Source of the DNA: Ramlibacter sp.
Lineage (GTDB): Bacteria > Pseudomonadota > Gammaproteobacteria > Burkholderiales > Burkholderiaceae_C
Length of the DNA stretch: 15,922 nucleotides
NCBI GenBank assembly: GCA_028292185.1
Contig: JAQGMT010000022.1
Location: 1 to 15,922, forward strand
Direction of reading: 5' to 3'
Of this stretch, positions 1-7,256 are shown piece by piece (within the stretch, counting starts at the first letter, position 1; every line of letters begins with the position of its first letter). The notes beneath the pieces were generated by a model. It ran no database searches and was not told the origin of the DNA. It saw only the letters and a list, made by a program, of their open reading frames with translations. A program made the position numbers and the translations under genes.

Positions 1-1497
1 GCGTTCCTCGCGCCCACCACCTTGCTGGCCGAACAGCACTACCAGACGCTGGTCGATCGATTTTCCAAATGGCCGGTGAAGGTGGCCGAGGTTTCGCGGT
101 TTCGCTCCGGCAAGGAAGTGAGCGCCACGCTCAAGGGCCTGGCCGACGGCAGCGTGGACATCGTGGTCGGCACGCACAAGCTGCTGTCGGAAACCACCAA
201 GTTCAAGAACCTCGGCTTGCTCATCATCGACGAGGAGCATCGCTTCGGCGTTCGGCACAAGGAGGCCATGAAGGCCATGCGCGCCGAAGTCGACGTGCTC
301 ACCCTCACCGCCACGCCGATTCCGCGCACGCTCGGCATGGCGCTGGAAGGCTTGCGCGACCTCTCCGTGATCGCCACGGCGCCGCAACGCCGGCTGGCGA
401 TCAAGACCTTCGTGCGTGACGAAGGCAACGGCGTGATCCGCGAAGCCGTGCTGCGCGAATTGAAGCGCGGCGGCCAGGTGTACTTCCTGCACAACGAAGT
501 GGAAACCATCCAGAACCGGCGCGAGCGGTTGGAACAGCTGTTGCCCGAAGCGCGGATTGCGGTCGCCCACGGCCAGATGCCGGAGCGCGACCTCGAACGC
601 GTGATGCGCGACTTCGTGGCCCAGCGCTACAACCTGCTGCTGTGTTCGACGATCATCGAGACCGGCATCGACGTGCCGACGGCCAACACGATCGTCATAA
701 GCCGTGCCGACAAATTCGGTCTGGCGCAATTGCATCAATTGCGCGGGCGGGTCGGCCGCAGCCATCACCAGGCTTACGCGTACCTGATGGTGCCGGACAC
801 GCACAGCCTGACGCGCAACGCCTCGCAGAGGTTGGACGCCATCCAGCAGATGGAAGAACTGGGTTCGGGCTTCTACCTGGCCATGCATGACCTGGAGATT
901 CGCGGCGCGGGCGAAGTCCTGGGCGAGAACCAGAGCGGGAACATGCTCGAGGTTGGATTCCAGCTGTACAACGAGATGCTGGCGGAAGCGGTTCGCTCCC
1001 TCAAGGCCGGCAAGGAACCCGACCTGCTGGCGCCGCTCTCGGTCACCACCGACATCAACCTGCATTCACCCGCGCTCCTGCCGGACAGCTATTGCGGCGA
1101 CGTGCACCTGCGCCTGTCTTTCTACAAGCGGCTGGCGACGGCGAAGAACAACGATCACATCGATGCGCTGCTCGAAGAGATCGTCGACCGCTTCGGCAAG
1201 CTGCCGCCGCAGGCGCAGACGCTGATCGACGTGCATCGACTGCGCGTGCTCGCGCGTCCTTACGGTGTGGTGAAGGTGGATGCGGCGCCGGGCGTGATCC
1301 ACATCACCTTCAAACCGAACGCCCCGGTCGAGCCTGCGCGCATCATCGAGCTGGTGCAAAAGAACCGGCACATCAAACTCGCGGGCAACGAAAAACTGCG
1401 CATCGAGCGCGCTCTGCAAGACCCCAAGGATCGCGCGCAGGTGGTGCGAGACGTGCTCAAAGCGTTGGGACAACCGAAGGTTGCAGTTGCGGCCTGA
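1..1497 (+). CDS. mfd: Transcription-repair coupling factor Mfd, C-terminal part (5' end outside window)
   Basis: Mfd is a cytoplasmic DNA translocase that pushes RNA polymerase off lesions and recruits UvrA. The frame is open from base 1 and gives 498 residues, closely matching my memory of the last ~490 residues of the ~1150-residue E. coli protein. It enters at the PTTLLAEQHY segment, just after where Walker A would be, so the UvrB-like, RNAP-binding and Walker A regions lie upstream. Visible helicase motifs are DEEHRFG (nt 229-249), TATPIPRT (nt 307-330), IIETGIDVPTANT (near nt 652-690) and QLRGRVGR (nt 736-759). The RGAGEVLGENQSG segment (near nt 901-940) and the C-terminal domain follow. 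The TTG at nt 22 is internal and not a start. It ends 21 bp before serB on the same strand. Identity is very secure. Confidence 0.97.
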   Translation, partial: AFLAPTTLLAEQHYQTLVDRFSKWPVKVAEVSRFRSGKEVSATLKGLADGSVDIVVGTHKLLSETTKFKNLGLLIIDEEHRFGVRHKEAMKAMRAEVDVLTLTATPIPRTLGMALEGLRDLSVIATAPQRRLAIKTFVRDEGNGVIREAVLRELKRGGQVYFLHNEVETIQNRRERLEQLLPEARIAVAHGQMPERDLERVMRDFVAQRYNLLLCSTIIETGIDVPTANTIVISRADKFGLAQLHQLRGRVGRSHHQAYAYLMVPDTHSLTRNASQRLDAIQQMEELGSGFYLAMHDLEIRGAGEVLGENQSGNMLEVGFQLYNEMLAEAVRSLKAGKEPDLLAPLSVTTDINLHSPALLPDSYCGDVHLRLSFYKRLATAKNNDHIDALLEEIVDRFGKLPPQAQTLIDVHRLRVLARPYGVVKVDAAPGVIHITFKPNAPVEPARIIELVQKNRHIKLAGNEKLRIERALQDPKDRAQVVRDVLKALGQPKVAVAA

Positions 1498-1506
1498 CGC
1501 AAGTGC

Positions 1507-1512
1507 GAAAAT
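1507..1512 (+). promoter_or_regulatory. Possible -10 hexamer for a leaderless serB message
   Basis: GAAAAT matches four of six TATAAT positions and lies 6 nt before the serB ATG. No Shine-Dalgarno is visible in that short stretch and no convincing -35 is found. It would place the transcript start at or next to the ATG. serB may instead be read through from mfd, so this is weak. Confidence 0.25.
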
Positions 1513-1518
1513 GCGGGT

Positions 1519-2235
1519 ATGTCTATTCCCGCTTATGAATTCGCGCCCGGCATCGTTGTCCAGGGCTTCACACCACCGCTCGCGCTCAAGGACTTCAAGC
1601 TGATCGGCTTCGATATGGACTCGACGCTCATCAACATCGAGTGCGTCGACGAGATCGCGGCCGCCGCCGGCAAGAAGGACGAAGTCGCCGCCATCACCGA
1701 CGCCGCGATGCGCGGCGAAATTTCCGACTACAAGGAAAGCCTGCGCCAGCGCGTCGCGCTGCTCAAAGGCGTGCCCGTCAAGGCCCTGGAAGATGTGTAT
1801 TCGCAGCGCCTGCAGCTCAACCCTGGCGCGAGCGAACTCGTGACGGCGTGCAAGGCAGCGGGCCTGAAGGTGCTGCTGGTCTCCGGTGGTTTCACTTTCT
1901 TCACCGATCGCGTTCGCGAACGCCTGGACGTCGACTTCGCGCGCTCGAATGTGCTTGAGATCGCCGCCGGCAAGCTCACCGGACGCATGGTGGACCAGCC
2001 CTGGGGCGACATCTGCGACGGTGTGGAGAAGCGCAAGACGCTGCTGGAGACCTGCGCCTGGCTGGGCATCACGCCGAAGAAAGCGATTGCGGTGGGCGAT
2101 GGGGCCAACGACCTGCCGATGATGGCCGAGGCCGGCCTGTCTGTGGCGTACCACGCCAAGCCGAAGGTGCGCGAGCAGGCGATGGTCGCGATCAACGAAG
2201 GCGGGCTGGACCGCCTGCTGGAAGTGGTCAGCTAA
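1519..2235 (+). CDS. serB: Phosphoserine phosphatase SerB
   Basis: This enzyme performs the last step of serine synthesis, hydrolysing O-phosphoserine to serine in the cytoplasm. The 238-residue HAD-fold protein has nucleophile motif I DMDST (D32, D34), motif II VSGGF near residue 120, a downstream Lys region (KPKVREQA follows motif III), and motif III GDGANDLPMM near residue 193. The N-terminal ACT-like region of the 322-residue E. coli SerB is absent; the short form is, as far as I recall, usual in Burkholderiales. The ATG at 1519 follows mfd by 21 bp, so read-through is likely, although a -10-like GAAAAT lies 6 nt before the start. Its stop is 3 bp from the stop of the convergent PhoD-type gene. 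No unusual features are seen in the catalytic core. Confidence 0.96.
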   Translation: MSIPAYEFAPGIVVQGFTPPLALKDFKLIGFDMDSTLINIECVDEIAAAAGKKDEVAAITDAAMRGEISDYKESLRQRVALLKGVPVKALEDVYSQRLQLNPGASELVTACKAAGLKVLLVSGGFTFFTDRVRERLDVDFARSNVLEIAAGKLTGRMVDQPWGDICDGVEKRKTLLETCAWLGITPKKAIAVGDGANDLPMMAEAGLSVAYHAKPKVREQAMVAINEGGLDRLLEVVS

Positions 2236-2238
2236 GGG

Positions 2239-3819
2239 TCAAGCTGCCAGCACCTGGGGCCGTCCGGCCTCGACGACGAAGCTTCGCAGCGTCGAGATCT
2301 TCGTGTCGCGGCGGGTCACGTCGTCCACCACGCGCAGCGTGGTGGTCAGGCGGCTGGGTGTGAACTCCACCACGCCATAGCCCTTGCCTTCCGAGTCGGC
2401 GAACACGAAGTGCGGATTGCCCGCCACCCGTTCGGCGATGTTCTTGTTGCCGGCCGAGCGCGACGTGATGCTGGTGCCGCAGAACTCCACGCCGAGCGTG
2501 GCGCTGTCGGGCCGGCTGTAATCCGCCTTCACGTGCCCGACCCAGTTCTCGTGCACGTCGCCGCCCAGCAGCACGGGGTTGGCGACTTTGTGGCGCTGCA
2601 AGGATTGGGTCAAGCGGCTGCGCGCGGCCGTGTAGCCGTCCCAGCCGTCATTCCAGAAAACGTTGCCAGCCGCTGCCTTGAACGCACGTGGGCCAAACAA
2701 GGTCTGCTGGCCCAGCACCGTCCAGCCACCGCCTGATGTCGCGAAAGCGGCATCCAGCCATTGCTCCTGCGCGGCGCCCAGCAGCGTGCGCGCCGGATCG
2801 TTCCAGGCCGGGCAAGCCGCCGGATTGACGTTGCTCGATCCCAGCTTGCCCTCGGGATTGCAGACTTGCGCATCGCGATACTGCCGGTCATCGAGCATCA
2901 CGATGTTGGCCAGGCGCCCGAAGCGCTGCTGCGCATACAAACGGTATTCGGCGCCGGACGCGACCCCTGCGAGCGCCTTGGTCAGGACCGATGCGCGCAC
3001 CGGCATGTGTTCGTAGAACGCCTGGTAAGCGGCGGCGCGACGCGCAGGAAAGTCGGCGACCGACGGGCCGCTGTTCCCGCCCACCGTGCCGGCGTAATCG
3101 TTCTGCACTTCGTGATCGTCCCAGGTCACGAGCCACGGACAGGCGGCGTGCATCGCCTGCAACTCGGGCTCCCCGCGATGCAAGGCGTAGCGCTGGCGAT
3201 AGTCGTCCAGCGTCAGCACCCAGCCGCCGGGAGGAACGCGAACGGCCTTGGCCGCATCGGGATACTCGTAGATGTAGTCACCCAGGAACAGCACCGCGTC
3301 CAGGTTCTCTTCGCGCATGTGGCGCCAGGCGCTGAAATAGCCGTGATCCCAGCGCTGGCAGGACGCGTAGGCCAGGCGCAGTTTTTGGGCCGGCGCATCG
3401 GGGGCCGGAAAGGTGCGCGTGCGACCCGTCGCGCTCACGGCGTCTGCCACCATGAAGCGATAGAAGTACCAGCGATCGGGCTGCAGGCCCGCCACTTCCA
3501 CGTGGACCGAGTGTGCGAGTTCGGCCAGCGCCTGCGCCTGGCCGCTTTGCGCGATGCGAGCGAATTGCTCGTCGTGCGCGATTTCCCAGCGCACCGTGAC
3601 GGGATCCTTGCCGAGGAGCTGCGATGCACCGGGCGCGATCAAGCGGGTCCACAGAACGATCGATTCGTGAGTCGGCGAGCCGCTGGCGACACCCAAGCTG
3701 AAAGGGTTGCCCGCGGTCCGCGGCTGGCTCCAGGCACTGCGCGGCAGCCACAAGGTGCCGGCGCTCGCAGCCGCAAGCTGCAGCAGCCTGCGTCGATCCA
3801 CCGAGGCGTCGTGCGTCAT
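2239..3819 (-). CDS. PhoD-type alkaline phosphatase/phosphodiesterase, Tat-exported
   Basis: The 526-residue protein belongs to the PhoD family, Ca/Fe-dependent phosphomonoesterases or diesterases acting outside the cytoplasm. The N-terminus carries a twin-arginine signal (DRRRLLQ) followed by an alanine-rich hydrophobic stretch ending near SAWSQ. Family motifs appear in order: ASCQRWDHGYF, FLGDYIYE, TWDDHEVQNDY, LDDRQYRD, the GAAQEQWL segment, and GGDVHENWVGH. These carry the metal-binding Asp, Asn and His residues. The start chosen is ATG 3819; a GTG three codons upstream (3828) is also in frame but overlaps a -10-like TATAGT. The gene lies 19 bp behind a LysR regulator gene on the same strand, which may or may not control it. 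No good Pho box was found. Substrate is unknown; some relatives act on phospholipids or teichoic acid rather than simple monoesters. Confidence 0.93.
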   Translation of the reverse strand: MTHDASVDRRRLLQLAAASAGTLWLPRSAWSQPRTAGNPFSLGVASGSPTHESIVLWTRLIAPGASQLLGKDPVTVRWEIAHDEQFARIAQSGQAQALAELAHSVHVEVAGLQPDRWYFYRFMVADAVSATGRTRTFPAPDAPAQKLRLAYASCQRWDHGYFSAWRHMREENLDAVLFLGDYIYEYPDAAKAVRVPPGGWVLTLDDYRQRYALHRGEPELQAMHAACPWLVTWDDHEVQNDYAGTVGGNSGPSVADFPARRAAAYQAFYEHMPVRASVLTKALAGVASGAEYRLYAQQRFGRLANIVMLDDRQYRDAQVCNPEGKLGSSNVNPAACPAWNDPARTLLGAAQEQWLDAAFATSGGGWTVLGQQTLFGPRAFKAAAGNVFWNDGWDGYTAARSRLTQSLQRHKVANPVLLGGDVHENWVGHVKADYSRPDSATLGVEFCGTSITSRSAGNKNIAERVAGNPHFVFADSEGKGYGVVEFTPSRLTTTLRVVDDVTRRDTKISTLRSFVVEAGRPQVLAA

Positions 3820-3826
3820 GCGGCGC

Positions 3827-3835
3827 ACTATAGCA
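3827..3835 (-). promoter_or_regulatory. Extended -10 element upstream of the PhoD-type gene
   Basis: On the minus strand the sequence reads TGC-TATAGT, an extended -10 (TGn plus a five-of-six TATAAT match). It sits 7 nt before ATG 3819. No good -35 is present, as is common for extended -10 promoters. Transcription would start at or within a base or two of the ATG, giving a leaderless message. It lies in the 19-bp gap after the lysR stop. Confidence 0.45.
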
Positions 3836-3838
3836 AGC

Positions 3839-4825
3839 TCAGCTGACAGCAGCAGCCAAACCGCCGGCGGCGCTCGCGCGCGCCGCTTCCGCCTCGGCGC
3901 GCAACCACGTCACGAAGTCCTGCGCATCGGCATTGTGCGAGCCGCGCTCGCTCACCATCACGTAGTAGCCACGCTGCGAAGCCACACTGCTGCCGAAGGG
4001 CGCGACCAGCTGCCCGCTTTGCATCAGCTGCGCCATCAGCGGCAGACGTCCGATGGCCACCCCCTGCCCTGCCACCGCGGCGGCGATGGCGTCGGCGTAC
4101 TGGGTGAAGCGAAGCGTGTTCTTCATCCGCAACTCCGCCAGGCCCATCACGCGGATCCACGGCTCCCAATCGACGGTAAGCGCCATGCCCTGGGGCATGT
4201 CCACGGCCAGCAGCGTGTGGTGCACCAGGTCGGCGGGCTGCTTCAGGGGATGCGGACGGCTGCTCAGAAGGCGCGGCGCACACACCGGCAGCACGGACTC
4301 CTCGAACAGCGAAGGACCCTGGCCGTCGCGGTTCGGGCAGAAGCGGATCGCCAGGTCCACCTGGCTGCGCTCCAGATCGAGCATCTCCATCGTCGCCGAC
4401 ATGCGCACGTCCACCGCGGGATGGCTGGCGGTGAATCGCGCCAGCCGCGGAATCAGCCACAGCGACGCGAAGCCCGGCGTGCACGTCATCGACACCTGGC
4501 GCAGTGCCGAGGTCGCGCGCAAGCGCGATGTCACATCGCGCAGGCGTTCCAGGCAGTCGACCACCGTGCGTTGGAGCAAGCGCCCCGGTTCGGTGAGTTC
4601 AAGCGCGCGGTGGTGGCGACGAAAGAGCGTGACGCCCAGGCTGGCCTCCACTTGCTGGATCTGGCGGCTCACCGCCGATTGCGTGAGGAACAACTCCTGC
4701 GCGGCGCGCGTGAAGCTCAGATGCCGCGCCGCCGACTCGAAGCTGCGCAACAGGTCCAGCGGAGGCAGTTCCGAACGCGCCGCCAGGGGCCGGGCCGGCA
4801 AGGCTTTGACATTCTCTGAGCGCAT
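3839..4825 (-). CDS. LysR-family transcriptional regulator (GcvA-like)
   Basis: A 328-residue LTTR. Residues 21-80 (PPLDLLRSFESAARH, SFTRAAQELFLTQSAVSRQ, then ASLGVTLFRR) form the winged helix-turn-helix and resemble the GcvA/AmpR clade. Residues ~108-310 form the periplasmic-binding-protein-like effector domain (for example MTCTPGFASLWLIPRLARF and VAIGRLPLMAQLM). The frame is open upstream to 5173, but the LTTR fold begins only after ATG 4825, and upstream translation would run through the divergent gene. The regulator is divergent from a DUF2917 gene across 81 bp, the usual LTTR arrangement, so it probably autoregulates and controls that neighbour. The PhoD-type gene follows by 19 bp. The effector is unknown, and LTTR subfamily does not reliably predict ligand. 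Confidence 0.93.
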   Translation of the reverse strand: MRSENVKALPARPLAARSELPPLDLLRSFESAARHLSFTRAAQELFLTQSAVSRQIQQVEASLGVTLFRRHHRALELTEPGRLLQRTVVDCLERLRDVTSRLRATSALRQVSMTCTPGFASLWLIPRLARFTASHPAVDVRMSATMEMLDLERSQVDLAIRFCPNRDGQGPSLFEESVLPVCAPRLLSSRPHPLKQPADLVHHTLLAVDMPQGMALTVDWEPWIRVMGLAELRMKNTLRFTQYADAIAAAVAGQGVAIGRLPLMAQLMQSGQLVAPFGSSVASQRGYYVMVSERGSHNADAQDFVTWLRAEAEAARASAAGGLAAAVS

Positions 4826-4830
4826 GCGTC

Positions 4831-4853
4831 CATTCCAAATCAACGTTTGAATG
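4831..4853. promoter_or_regulatory. Inverted repeat, likely regulator half-sites (lysR/DUF2917 gap)
   Basis: CATTC-c-AAA (4831-4839) faces TTTGAATG (4846-4853), an inverted repeat with one bulged base around a short AT-rich centre. The right arm overlaps the proposed -35 of the DUF2917 promoter. LTTR sites are typically short AT-rich dyads of this size. Assignment to this regulator is inference from position. Confidence 0.5.
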
Positions 4854-4875
4854 CTCCGGGCCGCCTCAGTATATT
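4847..4875 (+). promoter_or_regulatory. Sigma-70-type promoter for the DUF2917 gene
   Basis: TTGAAT (4847-4852, four of six TTGACA positions) and TATATT (4870-4875, five of six TATAAT positions) are separated by exactly 17 bp. The predicted start near 4882 gives a leader of about 25 nt containing the AAAAGGA ribosome-binding site before ATG 4907. This is the best promoter match I found in the window. Confidence 0.65.
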
Positions 4876-4896
4876 CATTCCATTCGAGAATGCAAA
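4868..4896 (-). promoter_or_regulatory. Sigma-70-type promoter for lysR, sharing the -10 region of the opposite promoter
   Basis: On the minus strand TTTGCA (4896-4891, four of six) and TATACT (4873-4868, five of six) are 17 bp apart. The -10 overlaps the plus-strand TATATT at 4870-4873, so polymerase could occupy only one direction at a time. The leader to ATG 4825 would be roughly 35 nt. Confidence 0.5.
4876..4892. promoter_or_regulatory. Second CATTC dyad in the lysR/DUF2917 gap
   Basis: CATTC (4881-4885) and GAATG (4888-4892) form a perfect dyad with a 2-bp centre, and a further direct CATTC copy lies at 4876-4880. This lies in the spacer of the proposed lysR promoter and at the start of the DUF2917 transcript, a suitable place for autorepression. 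It repeats the half-site seen at 4831-4853. Confidence 0.45.
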
Positions 4897-4906
4897 AGGA
4901 CCGGCC

Positions 4907-5218
4907 ATGAACACCCGCACCCAGACCCTTCCGCGCGACCTGCGACTGGAACGCAAGGCGCTGTACAGCCTGCCGGACGCCAGCGGCCTGGCGGTGACCT
5001 GCGATGAAGGCGTCGTGTGGCTGACCGTCGATGGCGACCCGCGCGACTTCGTGGTGGAACCCGGCCAGACTTTCGAGACGCAGGATCATGGGCGCGTGCT
5101 GATCTATGCATTCGCGCCCTCGCGGATCAGCATCGCCGATGCGGCGCCGGCACCCACTGCGGCGCGGCGCCACGCAACGCGGTTCACCTCCCGGCTAAGC
5201 GCCGCCGGCCACGCTTGA
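4907..5218 (+). CDS. DUF2917 family protein
   Basis: A 103-residue protein resembling the DUF2917 family of small, probably cupin-like proteins known mainly from Betaproteobacteria; its function is not established. The recognisable core is residues ~15-75: a segment with LPDASGLAVTCDEGVVWLT, then DGDPRDFVVEPGQTF and HGRVLIYAFAPSRISI, predicted as beta strands. The C-terminal ~25 residues are low-complexity and Ala/Arg-rich. ATG 4907 is chosen because AAAAGGA (4894-4900) lies 6 nt upstream; an in-frame TTG at 4847 sits in the promoter. The gene is divergent from lysR, which probably regulates it. Its last 24 nt overlap the 3' end of the convergent MFS gene. No signal peptide is seen, so it is likely cytoplasmic. 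Confidence 0.85.
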   Translation: MNTRTQTLPRDLRLERKALYSLPDASGLAVTCDEGVVWLTVDGDPRDFVVEPGQTFETQDHGRVLIYAFAPSRISIADAAPAPTAARRHATRFTSRLSAAGHA

Positions 5219-6469
5219 GTAAGTGGGACCGCCGCTTCGCCGCCGGTTGCCGCGCACGCGGTACAAGAGGAAGGCGACGATGGTCACATTGAGCAGGTTC
5301 CAGGCGATGCCATTGAGGAAGGCGGCGCGGTAGGAGCCGGTGAGGTCGAACACGGCGCCCGACATCCACCCGCCCAGGGCCATGCCGAACAGCGTGGCCA
5401 TCAACACGGTGCCCACGCGCGCCCCCGCCTCCTTCGGTGAGAAATGTTCGCGCACGATCAGTGCGTACGCCGGCACGATGCCACCCTGGAACAGCCCGAA
5501 CAGGCCGGCCACGACGTAGAGTGACACCAAGCCGGTGAACGACAGGAACAGCAGCAGCGCGATGCCTTGCAGCACGGAGCCGAGCAGCAAGGTGCGCAGC
5601 CCGCCGATGCGATCCGAGACCACGCCGGAGATCAAGCGGCTCACCACGCCCAGGCCCAGCATCAAGGACAGCATCTCCGCGCCGCGCGCGGCGCCGAAGC
5701 CGAGGTCGCCGCAATAAGCCACGATGTGAACCTGCGGCATCGACATCGCAACGCAGCACGACACACCGGCCACGCACAGCAAGGCCTGCACCGCACCGGG
5801 CTTCATGCCCATCGGACGGTTCGACCCCGCGCCGGGAGCGCCTGCGGCGATTCCCGGCATGACGGGTTGCGGCGGCGGCCGCCGCTTCAACACCAGCATC
5901 AGCGGCAGGATGGTGAGCATGCAGAAGACGCCCATGCCGATATAGGTCTGCCGCCAGCCGACACTGTCGATGAAGTGCTGCATCACCGGCGGCCAGATCG
6001 CGCCGGCCGTGTAGTTGCCGCTCATGCAGATGGCCAGCGCGATACCGCGCCGGCGGCTGAACCACTGCGAGGTGTCGGCCACCAAGGGCGCGAACGTTGC
6101 CGACGTTCCGAGCAGGCCGATCAACACGCCTTGCGCCGCGCAGAACAGCCACAAGTTCGGGGCCAGCCCGGCCGCGATGAAACCAGCTCCGAGACCGAGT
6201 GCGCCGAGTCCCACCGGGACCAGCACACCGAAGCGGTCCGCCAGGCGGCCCATCAGGATGCCGCCCACGCCGAAACCGATCATCGTCAGTGTGTAGGGAA
6301 GTGACGCGTCACCGCGATCGACGCCGAACTCCTGCTGGATGCGCGGCAGCACCACTCCCACCGAGTACATGCCGGAGCCGCCGATGGTCATCAGCACCAG
6401 CGACACCGCCAGCCGCCACCACGCGTAAGGCGATTCGATGTCTTTCTCGGACGCGATGGACGGGCTCAT
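5195..6469 (-). CDS. MFS transporter, monocarboxylate/oxalate-formate-like
   Basis: A 424-residue inner-membrane protein with about 12 hydrophobic segments in two halves, split by a Pro/Gly-rich loop near residues 200-220. The motif-A-like loop GRLADRFGVLVPVG follows TM2, and SQWFSRRRGIALAICMSG follows TM4, a pattern I associate with monocarboxylate and oxalate:formate-antiporter-like MFS proteins. The likely substrate is a small organic acid, but this is only family-level inference. The start is ATG 6469; the only upstream ribosome-site candidate is a weak AGG. The stop lies inside the end of the DUF2917 gene (24-nt convergent overlap). The GIY-YIG-like gene on the same strand ends 26 bp upstream, so read-through from that pair is possible. 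Confidence 0.9.
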   Translation of the reverse strand: MSPSIASEKDIESPYAWWRLAVSLVLMTIGGSGMYSVGVVLPRIQQEFGVDRGDASLPYTLTMIGFGVGGILMGRLADRFGVLVPVGLGALGLGAGFIAAGLAPNLWLFCAAQGVLIGLLGTSATFAPLVADTSQWFSRRRGIALAICMSGNYTAGAIWPPVMQHFIDSVGWRQTYIGMGVFCMLTILPLMLVLKRRPPPQPVMPGIAAGAPGAGSNRPMGMKPGAVQALLCVAGVSCCVAMSMPQVHIVAYCGDLGFGAARGAEMLSLMLGLGVVSRLISGVVSDRIGGLRTLLLGSVLQGIALLLFLSFTGLVSLYVVAGLFGLFQGGIVPAYALIVREHFSPKEAGARVGTVLMATLFGMALGGWMSGAVFDLTGSYRAAFLNGIAWNLLNVTIVAFLLYRVRGNRRRSGGPTYSSVAGGA

Positions 6470-6495
6470 CGCTGCCTATTGGACACGAGAACGCA

Positions 6496-6825
6496 TCACG
6501 CTTGCCAGACGCCGTAACCGGACGCGCGCAAGGCGATCCCCAGCTCCACTTCGATGGCCACCGCCGCGGCGTACGGCATCGGGTTGTACTTGGCGTACAG
6601 CGCCGGCAGCAGGTGAAGCCCGTGATCGCGCACGAAGGTGTTGGCCTGGATGCCGGCCTTGTGCTTGTCGAAGCGCACGTCCGGGTCCAGCCCGGTCATG
6701 CCGATATAGACGAAGGGCTTGCCCAGCTGGTAATCCGGGTTGGCGCGGCGAAAGCGCGCGGCGTTCCACACCTGGTCGGACAGTTCGACCACATAGACGT
6801 GGTACTCGCGCGCTCGCCTGGCCAT
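6496..6825 (-). CDS. Small GIY-YIG-like protein
   Basis: A 109-residue protein with an apparent GIY-YIG nuclease core. EYHVYVVEL (residues 7-15) would be the first strand, VYIGMTG (39-45) the YIG strand, RFDKHKAG (51-58) the helix with the catalytic Arg and His, and IEVELG (91-96) a region that could supply the metal-binding Glu. About 22 residues are inserted between the GIY and YIG strands, longer than in UvrC or URI-type proteins. The start ATG 6825 lies 8 bp after the stop of the HExxH gene, so the two are probably co-transcribed and perhaps translationally coupled. Stand-alone GIY-YIG proteins of this size exist in many proteobacteria with mostly unknown roles. Nuclease activity is inferred, not shown. 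Confidence 0.75.
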   Translation of the reverse strand: MARRAREYHVYVVELSDQVWNAARFRRANPDYQLGKPFVYIGMTGLDPDVRFDKHKAGIQANTFVRDHGLHLLPALYAKYNPMPYAAAVAIEVELGIALRASGYGVWQA

Positions 6826-6833
6826 GCGACCGC

Positions 6834-7235
6834 CTAGCCCCGGGTCCCGGAAGCCGCCTTGGCATACGCCTCGCGCTCGAAGTGGTTGTCCCAGTAGGGA
6901 CGGCGACCGCGCGCGAGTTGCACCACGCTCGACAGCAGATAGGCCGGCCCGAACAGCGGACCCCATCGCTCGTATTGCCGCACGTGCACCTGCTCGTGTG
7001 CCCGCACTGCCTCGAGCGTTGCCGCATCCAGGCCAAGGATCACGTGCCCGAAGGTGATCGCCGCGAAATGAAATCTGCGTCGTCGCGCCAGCAGCCCGAG
7101 CCGGCCACCGCCGATTTCGAGCGCGCCTTGCCGCGTTCGCCAGTGCCCGCCCAGGGCGATCACGGGCGCGCCCAGCAGCAGACCCAGCGCGGAATAAGGC
7201 GCCGCCCAGGCGCGAAGCAGGATCTTCAGCCACAT
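6834..7235 (-). CDS. Small membrane protein with an HExxH (putative zinc peptidase) motif
   Basis: A 133-residue protein of no characterised family that I can name. A hydrophobic segment at residues ~12-30 is followed by a basic stretch (RRRR at 51-54), then HEQVHVRQYERWGP (80-93). This has the HExxH zinc signature with H80, E81 and H84. DNHFEREAY (116-124) further on could give a glutamate third ligand (E120 or E122), as in gluzincin peptidases. The pattern HExVHVRQYERWGPLF-PAYL looks conserved from memory of unannotated proteins in several phyla. At 133 residues it is near the minimum for a peptidase, so a non-catalytic metal site is possible. ATG 7235 begins a two-gene unit with the GIY-YIG-like gene and is divergent from pssA. 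Confidence 0.75.
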   Translation of the reverse strand: MWLKILLRAWAAPYSALGLLLGAPVIALGGHWRTRQGALEIGGGRLGLLARRRRFHFAAITFGHVILGLDAATLEAVRAHEQVHVRQYERWGPLFGPAYLLSSVVQLARGRRPYWDNHFEREAYAKAASGTRG

Positions 7236-7256
7236 GATGAGGACGATTTTGCCGCA

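Noticed and set aside
3820..3828. GTG 3828 as the start of the PhoD-type protein
   Set aside because: It adds only three residues and overlaps the extended -10 element; ATG 3819 fits the signal peptide equally well.
2761..3846. Long plus-strand open frame (361 codons) opposite the PhoD-type gene
   Set aside because: Arg/His/Gly-rich translation with no family features; it is the antisense shadow of a gene with complete PhoD motifs in GC-rich DNA.
3833..3860. Pho box upstream of the PhoD-type gene
   Set aside because: One CTGTCA half-site is present on the minus strand, but the second half, 11 bp on, does not match, and its position relative to the -10 is wrong.
3707..4819. Long plus-strand open frame (370 codons) opposite lysR
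   Set aside because: Low-complexity Arg/His/Gln translation with no motifs; the opposite strand has a full LTTR.
4826..5173. N-terminal extension of the LysR frame to a GTG at 5173
   Set aside because: It would run through the DUF2917 gene and the promoter gap; LTTR similarity begins only after ATG 4825.
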